From an uncultured Bacilli bacterium (GTDB lineage Bacteria > Bacillota_I > Bacilli_A > RF39 > UBA660), in NCBI GenBank assembly GCA_934162325.1, contig CAKPIH010000022.1, positions 1-19,102 on the forward strand: a stretch of DNA of 19,102 nucleotides, read 5' to 3'. Positions 15,034 to 19,102 of the stretch are shown here, in pieces. A program made the position numbers and the translations under genes. The notes below the pieces were generated by a model. That model was not told where the DNA came from. It saw only the letters and a list, made by a program, of their open reading frames with translations, and ran no database searches. Each line of letters starts with the position of its first letter. Positions within the stretch are counted from its first letter, which is position 1.

Positions 15034-15993
15034 ATGTTAAAATTTGAAAAACCAGATTATAAAGTAAAAGAATATATAAAAGATTCTCATTATGGTAAAT
15101 TTGAATTAGAACCATTAGAGAGAGGATTTGGAACTACTTTAGGTAATGCACTTAGAAGAGTTATGTTATCTTCATTACCAGGAGATGCTATTACTTCAGT
15201 AAAAATTGATGGAGTTGCTCATGAATTTCAAAAAATTGATGGCGTAGTAGAAGATGTAACTGCTATTGTATTAAACTTAAAGAGTATTGTTATTAAGAAT
15301 CATGCTAAAGATGAAAATAAAATAATTAGACTTACTAAAAATACTCCAGGAGTAGTAACTGCTGGTGATATTGAGAAAGATGCTGATATCGAAATCTTAA
15401 ATCCTGACCAAGTAATTGCTACGTTAGTAGAAGGTGGAAGCCTTAATATGGAAATGACTATTGGATCAGGAAGAGGTTATGTAGTAGCAGATGAAAATAA
15501 GAAACTATTACAAAATGATAAAACAAAAATAGGAGCAATAGCTATTGATAGTTTATATTCTCCAGTAGAAAGAATAAACTATGAAGTAGAAACTGCTAGA
15601 GTAGGTCAAAATAATAACTTTGATAAGCTAATATTAGAAGTATGGACTAATGGTTCAATTTCTCCTGAAGAAGCTTTAGCATTAGCAGCAAGAATCTTAA
15701 TTGAACATTTTGAAATATTAACTAGTTTAAATGCTATTGCAGATGAGACAGGATTAATGATATCTAAGAGTGAGGATCCTAGTGTTAAAATATTAGAAAC
15801 TTCAATAGATGATTTAGATTTCTCTGTAAGAGCATATAATTGCTTAAAGAGAGCAAACATTTTAACTCTAAAAGATTTAGTAGATAAATCTGAAAATGAA
15901 ATGATGAAGATTAGAAACTTAGGTAAAAAATCTTTAAAAGAAGTTATGGATAAAGTAAAAGACATGGGTCTAAACTTTAGAGATGAAAATTAA
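15034..15993 (+). CDS. rpoA: RNA polymerase alpha subunit
   Basis: The 319-residue alpha subunit shows the dimerising N-terminal domain (LERGFGTTLGNALRRVMLSS; LPGDAITSVKIDGVAHEF) and, after a linker, the C-terminal DNA/activator-binding domain (about 252-319: IDDLDFSVRAYNCLKRANI, IRNLGKKSLKEVMDK). Alpha nucleates polymerase assembly and its CTD contacts UP elements and regulators. The SD is a less regular AGGAAAGGGG (15015-15024). It is co-transcribed with ribosomal proteins, as in most bacteria. Confidence 0.98.
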   Translation: MLKFEKPDYKVKEYIKDSHYGKFELEPLERGFGTTLGNALRRVMLSSLPGDAITSVKIDGVAHEFQKIDGVVEDVTAIVLNLKSIVIKNHAKDENKIIRLTKNTPGVVTAGDIEKDADIEILNPDQVIATLVEGGSLNMEMTIGSGRGYVVADENKKLLQNDKTKIGAIAIDSLYSPVERINYEVETARVGQNNNFDKLILEVWTNGSISPEEALALAARILIEHFEILTSLNAIADETGLMISKSEDPSVKILETSIDDLDFSVRAYNCLKRANILTLKDLVDKSENEMMKIRNLGKKSLKEVMDKVKDMGLNFRDEN

Positions 15994-16008
15994 TATAAGG
16001 AGGTAATT

Positions 16009-16350
16009 ATGGCTTATAGAAAATTAGGTAGAGATAATAAGCATAGAAGAAGTATGCTTGCTACTTTAACAAAACAACTTATTGAAAATGAAAGAATAGT
16101 TACTACTGAAACTAGAGCTAAAGAAGTAAGAAAAACTTTTGATAAAATGGTAACTTATGGTAAAAAAGGTACTTTAGTATCTAGAAGACTTGCTTTAGCA
16201 TTCTTACATAATGACAGTAAGGCTGTTGATAAAGTATTTAATGAATTAGCACCAAGATATAAAGATAGAAATGGTGGTTATACTAGAATAATTAAGAAAT
16301 CTGAAAGAAAAGGAGATTCTGCTTTAGAAGTTATTCTAGAATTAGTATAA
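16009..16350 (+). CDS. rplQ: 50S ribosomal protein L17
   Basis: The 113-residue L17 begins MAYRKLGRDNKHRRSMLATL and has ENERIVTTETRAKEVRKTFD, then ends in YTRIIKKSERKGDSALEVIL. It lies near the tunnel exit of the 50S subunit. SD AAGGAGGT (15997-16004). It is the last gene of the operon; a strong terminator begins 6 bases after its stop. Confidence 0.98.
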   Translation: MAYRKLGRDNKHRRSMLATLTKQLIENERIVTTETRAKEVRKTFDKMVTYGKKGTLVSRRLALAFLHNDSKAVDKVFNELAPRYKDRNGGYTRIIKKSERKGDSALEVILELV

Positions 16351-16355
16351 TTATT

Positions 16356-16389
16356 AAACTTAAGATTTGTTCTTAAGTTTTTTCTTTTT
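16356..16389 (+). terminator. Rho-independent terminator of the ribosomal operon
   Basis: AAACTTAAGA (16356-16365) pairs perfectly with TCTTAAGTTT (16371-16380) over a 5-base loop, followed by TTTCTTTTT. It directly follows rplQ and closes the S10-spc-alpha block. Confidence 0.93.
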
Positions 16390-16442
16390 CCCTTTCAGAC
16401 TTTATAGTCTTCCAGGGTATTTTTGAGCCTAGGTCTCAAAAA
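16390..16442. other. Two hairpins after the operon terminator
   Basis: CCCT (16390-16393) and AGGG (16414-16417) flank AGACT (16397-16401) paired with AGTCT (16406-16410), then ATTTTT. Next TTTTTGAG (16420-16427) pairs with CTCAAAAA (16435-16442). They may be back-up terminators, and the second is symmetric enough to serve either strand. The stretch 16443-16510 is AT-rich with nothing I can name. Confidence 0.5.
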
Positions 16443-16510
16443 TAAATACATTTGTATTGCATATAAAATACTTGTAATTACTTATAAATAAAGACTTCAC
16501 AAACTAAATA

Positions 16511-16543
16511 AAATAATAGTCAAAAAATAGTTGACTATTATTT
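16511..16543. repeat. Perfect 13-bp inverted repeat overlapping a promoter -35
   Basis: AAATAATAGTCAA (16511-16523) and TTGACTATTATTT (16531-16543) are exact complements across a 7-base gap. The right arm begins with the TTGACT used as the -35 of the next promoter. It could be a terminator against read-through from rplQ or a protein operator on the promoter. Confidence 0.7.
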
Positions 16544-16559
16544 CTTATCAATATATAAT
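16531..16559 (+). promoter_or_regulatory. Promoter of the putative toxin mRNA
   Basis: TTGACT (16531-16536), exactly 17 bases, and TATAAT (16554-16559) form a near-perfect sigma-A promoter. Transcription should start near 16566, giving a ~58-base 5' UTR before the first small start codon at 16625. Confidence 0.8.
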
Positions 16560-16590
16560 GTTTATGCGGTAATATCTGGTGGTGTTCTCT

Positions 16591-16615
16591 CCTTTTTTAA
16601 CTAAGTTAAGGAAGG
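16591..16615 (+). promoter_or_regulatory. SD-sequestering hairpin in the 5' UTR
   Basis: CCTTTTTTAAC (16591-16601) pairs with GTTAAGGAAGG (16605-16615) through 11 pairs, two of them G-U, with a TAA loop. The right arm holds part of the SD region (AAGGAAGGGGTGAT, 16608-16621) of the leader ORF. The first two bases are shared with the long-range repeat arm, so the two pairings compete. Confidence 0.65.
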
Positions 16616-16624
16616 GGTGATTCT

Positions 16625-16669
16625 ATGTTTCAAAGTTTTCTGTTAAAGGGGGTTTTGAGATGGATCTAG
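16625..16669 (+). CDS. 14-residue leader peptide overlapping the hydrophobic peptide gene
   Basis: ATG at 16625 follows a strong SD-like AAGGAAGGGGTGAT and encodes MFQSFLLKGVLRWI before TAG at 16667-16669. It overlaps the start of the next ORF (16660) by ten bases in another frame. This is the arrangement of mok over hok, where translation of the leader frame opens the toxin start. The peptide itself resembles nothing I know. It may simply be a coupling device. Confidence 0.5.
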   Translation: MFQSFLLKGVLRWI

Positions 16670-16737
16670 TCCTAGCATTTGCTTGGATTACTCTAGTTAC
16701 ACTATATTTCATATATAGTAGTAACCTTAGAAAATAA
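16660..16737 (+). CDS. 25-residue single-span hydrophobic peptide, putative type I toxin
   Basis: The ORF reads MDLVLAFAWITLVTLYFIYS, then SNLRK and TAA. It is one membrane helix (about residues 3-19) with an acidic residue before it and a basic end. Its SD AAAGGGGGT (16645-16653) is 7 bases upstream. Size, topology, leader-ORF overlap, 5'-3' UTR pairing and the convergent antisense RNA all fit type I toxins such as Hok, BsrG or TxpA, though I see no sequence match to a named family. Toxicity is inference. A membrane-active role or a small regulatory membrane peptide is the alternative. Confidence 0.7.
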   Translation: MDLVLAFAWITLVTLYFIYSSNLRK

Positions 16738-16838
16738 GTAAAATAGAGCACCAAGGCAGTGCTCTATACAACAGTATGGAGAGAACACCTTCACAACTAG
16801 GTGTTACCCATTTTTATTATGGATAAATTTCTCTCTTC
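16736..16838 (-). ncRNA. Putative antisense antitoxin RNA
   Basis: A minus-strand transcript of ~100 bases is framed by a consensus promoter (16845-16873) and a terminator hairpin: TAGAGCAC/GTGCTCTA (16766-16744 read on the minus strand), then TTTTACTTATTTT. It covers the whole 3' UTR of the small-peptide mRNA, ending at its stop codon, and includes the complement of the 3' arm of the long-range repeat. It could therefore block or replace the 5'-3' pairing and recruit RNase III. No ORF of note lies in it. Confidence 0.7.
16784..16822 (+). terminator. Hairpin at the 3' end of the small-peptide mRNA
   Basis: AACACCT (16784-16790) pairs with AGGTGTT (16799-16805); after ACCCA comes TTTTT (16811-16815). 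The T-run is short and set back, so it is a modest terminator. A second small stem CCAT/ATGG (16808-16822) follows. The left arm lies in the 3' arm of the long-range repeat, so the two folds exclude each other. Confidence 0.5.
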
Positions 16839-16844
16839 ATATAC

Positions 16845-16873
16845 ATTATACTAAAAAATTATAAAAATATCAA
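16845..16873 (-). promoter_or_regulatory. Promoter of the antisense RNA
   Basis: On the minus strand TTGATA (16873-16868), 17 bases, TATAAT (16850-16845). Transcription should start near 16838 and run into the 3' end of the small-peptide mRNA. Confidence 0.8.
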
Positions 16874-16881
16874 TATTTATA

Positions 16882-16910
16882 TTGAATTTATTTTTTATTT
16901 ATGATATCAT
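16882..16910 (+). promoter_or_regulatory. Promoter of the small-ORF/surface-protein unit
   Basis: TTGAAT (16882-16887), 17 bases, TATCAT (16905-16910). It is back-to-back with the antisense RNA promoter, the two -35 boxes being 8 bases apart. No clearly better promoter is seen between here and the surface gene at 17159. Confidence 0.65.
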
Positions 16911-16936
16911 TTATATGTAAGGTAAGAGAAAAAGAT

Positions 16937-16969
16937 TTACGAAAAGATCCCAAATAATTCGCAAATCGG
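16937..16969 (+). promoter_or_regulatory. Hairpin in the leader before the G-tract ORF
   Basis: GATTTaCGAA, starting near 16936, can pair with TTCGcAAATC, ending near 16968, through nine pairs with one mismatch, just before the SD at 16970-16977. It may affect translation of the small ORF. Confidence 0.4.
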
Positions 16970-16985
16970 AAAGGAGGCCTCTCTC

Positions 16986-17048
16986 ATGAAAAAAGTATTA
17001 TATAGAAATGTTAACCAGAAGTTAATTGGGGGGGGGGTTCAAATCTAA
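16986..17048 (+). CDS. Small ORF with a G10 tract (20 residues; 46 residues if one G is lost)
   Basis: SD AAAGGAGG (16970-16977) is followed by ATG 16986 and MKKVLYRNVNQKLIGGGVQI, then TAA at 17046-17048. Ten consecutive G occupy 17028-17037. With nine (or twelve) G the frame instead runs FKSNLKINNIIKNIDKDYEI and on to TAG at 17125-17127, a product of 46 (or 47) residues. That frame is free of stops for 29 codons in very AT-rich DNA, which supports it as the true coding frame. The stop then falls on the last base pair of the terminator hairpin. The product resembles no family I can name; the first residues recall PspC proteins but the match ends there. Confidence 0.6.
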   Translation: MKKVLYRNVNQKLIGGGVQI

Positions 17049-17087
17049 CCTTAAGATAAATAATATTATTAAAAATATAGATAAAGA

Positions 17088-17135
17088 CTATGAAATAACT
17101 AATAGAAATATTAGTGATTTTTCATAGCCTTTTTT
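17088..17135 (+). terminator. Terminator/attenuator between the small ORF and the surface gene
   Basis: CTATGAAA (17088-17095) pairs with TTTCATAG (17120-17127), and inside it ACTAATA (17098-17104) pairs with TATTAGT (17109-17115) over a GAAA loop. Six T follow at 17130-17135. It stands 24 bases before the ATG of the surface gene, so transcription from 16882-16910 must pass it to express that gene. Confidence 0.8.
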
Positions 17136-17158
17136 CTATGCATGAAAGGAGTATTAAT

Positions 17159-18754
17159 ATGGAAAAGAGAAAAAAATTAATAATATTAGGAATAGTACTT
17201 GGAGTATTATTAATATCTGGTATTACTTATGCAGCTTTATCCTGGGCTAGTGGTAAAGTAAATATTGGATTAACGAGTAATTGTTTTACTATAGAGTATA
17301 CTAAAGGTAATGATATTAATAATGCTACGATTAACTTATTAAATGAAAGTGATTTAATAAGTAATAATAAGTTTACTATTAAAGAAGGGATGGCCTTAAC
17401 ATATGCTAATATAGGAATAAAATCTAGTTGTACAACAAAAGGTTATGGTTCATTATATTTAAACATAACATCTTTATCAGATGCATTTACTACGGGTGAT
17501 AGTAAAGGGGCACTTAAGTATGCAGTATTAGAAAACACTTCTTCAGTTGATACTATATCAATAGATAATCTAAAAGAACAATCATTTAATTTGGTAGCAA
17601 TGGGTAGAATAACTGAAACTGGACAAATAAAACTATTAACAGAGCAGTTATCTAATACTTCAGTAAATAAGTATTTAATAGTAGTATATATAGATAATAG
17701 TCTAACAGGTAATGATGTAATTGGAGCAACATTTAGTGGTACTATTAGTGCTGATGCAAATCAAGGAAAATTACCATATCAAGGATTAGCAAAATTAATA
17801 GCTGATGATACCTTTAAATCAACAAGTTCTGTGGCATATAATAGTAACATAACCTATCAGTATGATACTACACATAATCTTATGCAAGATATTGTGGGTA
17901 ATATTAGATATTATGGTGCAGAACCAAATAATTATATCTATTTCAATTGTTCTGATTATGAAAATCAATCCTCATCTACATGTGAAATATGGCGAATAAT
18001 CGGAGTGTTTGATGGTAAAGTAAAATTAATTAGGAGTGAAACAATAGGGACACATTCATGGGATAATAAAAGCACATCAACTGGTGCCGAAACAGATGCA
18101 GGTAAGAATGACTGGTCAGATGCAAGACTAATGAAATTATTAAATCCAGGTTATGAATCCGAAACTGTTGGAGGTAGCTTATATTATAATTCAGAAAGTG
18201 GTAATTGTTATGCAAACTCAGATAACGCTACCAAAACATGTGACTTCACATCAACTGGAATCAAAAATGATACAACAAGGAATTTAATCTCAAAAACAAC
18301 ATATTTTTTAGGAACCATTAGGGATAATGATATTGCGCGAGGTATACGTTCCCCTTATTTGTATGTGCATGAAAGAAGCACGCTTGTACGTTCGGGAAGA
18401 CCAACAACATGGCAAGGTAAGATAGCTTTACCATATCCAAGTGATTACGTCTATGCTGTTGATTTAGAAAAGTGCACAGCACAAGAAAATTATTTTGATA
18501 GTACTTGTACCTCAAACAATTGGATGAAATTAATCCTTAATAATGATGAAAACAGTAGGGCATGGCTATTAAATCCTTATTATATGAATAATGATGGTGG
18601 TTTTGCTGCAGGAGTTTATATTCAAGGAGGCATTATGCGTGCTTTTAATGTTTGTGATATGGATGATGTCATACCAGTTCTTCATCTAAATCCTATGTTG
18701 GATATTAAGTCTGGAACTGGGTCGAGTTCGGCTCCATATCAATTATCAGTGTAA
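17159..18754 (+). CDS. Membrane-anchored or secreted surface protein of unknown function
   Basis: The 531-residue product starts MEKRKKLIILGIVLGVLLIS, a signal/anchor helix (about 7-27) ending TYAALSWASG, similar in style to TasA/SipW-dependent proteins. A beta-rich region follows (28-200). The C-terminal half starts near EIWRIIGVFDGKVKLIRSE (276-294) and continues NDWSDARLMKLLNPG (317-331), KIALPYPSDYVYAV (421-434) and ends DVIPVLHLNPMLDIKSGTG. That pattern is like the DUF6273-type domain of gut Firmicutes surface proteins (recognised from memory, not certain). There is no LPXTG. SD AAAGGAG (17145-17151) supports ATG 17159; an in-frame ATT/ATG region upstream lies in the terminator. Expression probably depends on read-through of the terminator at 17088-17135. 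Confidence 0.85.
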   Translation: MEKRKKLIILGIVLGVLLISGITYAALSWASGKVNIGLTSNCFTIEYTKGNDINNATINLLNESDLISNNKFTIKEGMALTYANIGIKSSCTTKGYGSLYLNITSLSDAFTTGDSKGALKYAVLENTSSVDTISIDNLKEQSFNLVAMGRITETGQIKLLTEQLSNTSVNKYLIVVYIDNSLTGNDVIGATFSGTISADANQGKLPYQGLAKLIADDTFKSTSSVAYNSNITYQYDTTHNLMQDIVGNIRYYGAEPNNYIYFNCSDYENQSSSTCEIWRIIGVFDGKVKLIRSETIGTHSWDNKSTSTGAETDAGKNDWSDARLMKLLNPGYESETVGGSLYYNSESGNCYANSDNATKTCDFTSTGIKNDTTRNLISKTTYFLGTIRDNDIARGIRSPYLYVHERSTLVRSGRPTTWQGKIALPYPSDYVYAVDLEKCTAQENYFDSTCTSNNWMKLILNNDENSRAWLLNPYYMNNDGGFAAGVYIQGGIMRAFNVCDMDDVIPVLHLNPMLDIKSGTGSSSAPYQLSV

Positions 18755-18809
18755 ACTGACAGATTGACATTCCTTCTTCGGTAGTGGACGCATATCAAAA
18801 AAAGTCTCA

Positions 18810-19102
18810 GTGCGTGTTTGGTACGCAGGGAACCATGCTGAAGGAAAGCTAAATCTTCATGAAATAGTTAAAATTCGCTGCCAGACGAATGAGCCTAATA
18901 TAAAAAAGAGGAACTTGATAGATAATGTAGAAGAAATATGAACTATTATAAATAATTAAGTAACAAAATTATTTAGTGGGGAGAACATAGATATACATAA
19001 TGATGATTAGTTGCCCAGTAAACAGGTGTTCCAAAGTAAGTAAAATGGAGAATGAGTATTCTCTGTAAGGCAAAAAATTAGATATAGAAAATGAGGTAAA
19101 GA
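18810..19102 (+). mobile_element. Probable 5' end of a group II intron (cut by window edge)
   Basis: GTGCG (18810-18814) matches the 5' end GUGYG of group II introns. The ~290 bases that follow have no ORF but many short stems: TGCGT/ACGCA at once, ATTCG/CGAAT (near 18874-18891), AAATAATT/AATTATTT (18950-18974) and GAGAAT/ATTCTC (19048-19063). The GGGAACC and GGGGAGAACA segments recall domain I of bacterial introns, from memory. The reverse-transcriptase ORF and domains V-VI would lie downstream, outside the window. The stretch 18755-18809 holds nothing I can identify. Confidence 0.6.

Larger units (their letters stand above)
16581..16789 (+). repeat. Long-range 12-bp inverted repeat joining 5' and 3' UTRs of the small-peptide mRNA
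   Basis: GGTGTTCTCTCC (16581-16592) is the exact complement of GGAGAGAACACC (16778-16789). The arms lie at opposite ends of the predicted transcript, outside both small reading frames. Such 5'-3' pairing is a known device of type I toxin mRNAs (hok, aapA1) that keeps the full-length mRNA untranslated. Confidence 0.75.

Noticed and set aside
15606..15965. 119-codon minus-strand ORF inside rpoA
   Set aside because: It is antisense to a highly conserved gene, with no promoter or SD and no recognisable product.
16986..17030. Small ORF as a truncated PspC-domain protein
   Set aside because: Only the first dozen residues (KKVLYRNVNQKLIGG) recall PspC; neither frame after the G tract shows the expected GVCGGLAEYF segment or a membrane helix.
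18755..18809. Promoter starting with TTGACA near 18770
   Set aside because: No -10 box occurs at 16-18 bases, and no gene follows with that orientation.
1..19102. CRISPR array, tRNA or rRNA genes
   Set aside because: I found no regular direct repeats with spacers, and no cloverleaf or rRNA-like sequence on either strand.

Overview
The window is AT-rich Gram-positive-type DNA. Strong Shine-Dalgarno sites of the AAGGAGG kind precede almost every gene, S14 and L36 are the zinc-binding types, Trp is TGG throughout, and stops are TAA or TAG. L16 has a Mollicutes-like N-terminus and rpmD is absent. With the flanking large surface-type proteins of unknown function, this suggests an uncultured gut Bacilli/Mollicutes-like lineage (RF39-type). 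The taxonomy is inference; the gene calls are not.

Layout. (1) 1-1572: 3' end of a large secreted or surface protein with InlB-type B-repeats, a nested carbohydrate-binding-like insert, an Ig-like domain and a duplicated Cys-rich tail. (2) 1589-1896: a stand-alone 68-residue LuxR/GerE-type DNA-binding protein with its own promoter and terminator. (3) 1929-2193: hairpins, a consensus promoter (2029-2057) and a structured leader. (4) 2194-16350: one long co-directional S10-spc-alpha super-operon, rpsJ to rplQ, with secY, adk, map, infA, rpmJ and rpoA in the classical order. It is tightly packed with several 1-base TAATG overlaps and ends at a clear terminator (16356-16389). (5) 16390-16880: hairpins, then a compact unit that looks like a type I toxin-antitoxin locus: a consensus promoter, a leader ORF with sequestered SD, an overlapping 25-residue hydrophobic peptide, a perfect 12-bp pairing between the 5' and 3' UTRs, and a convergent antisense RNA with its own consensus promoter and terminator. 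(6) 16882-18754: a promoter, a small ORF interrupted by a run of ten G, a terminator, and then a 531-residue membrane-anchored surface protein. If one G is removed the small ORF runs exactly to the end of the terminator hairpin, which suggests a phase-variable attenuator. (7) 18810-19102: probably the 5' end of a group II intron, cut by the window edge.

How it works together. The central block makes ribosomal proteins, the protein translocase channel SecY, N-terminal processing (Map), adenylate balance (Adk), initiation factor IF1 and the RNA polymerase alpha subunit from one or a few transcripts. The flanks are accessory: surface proteins, a small regulator, a putative toxin-antitoxin and a retroelement replace the neighbours usual in Firmicutes (tuf/fusA upstream; ecfA, truA, rplM and rpsI downstream). 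The most interesting unexplained structure lies between 16510 and 17160.
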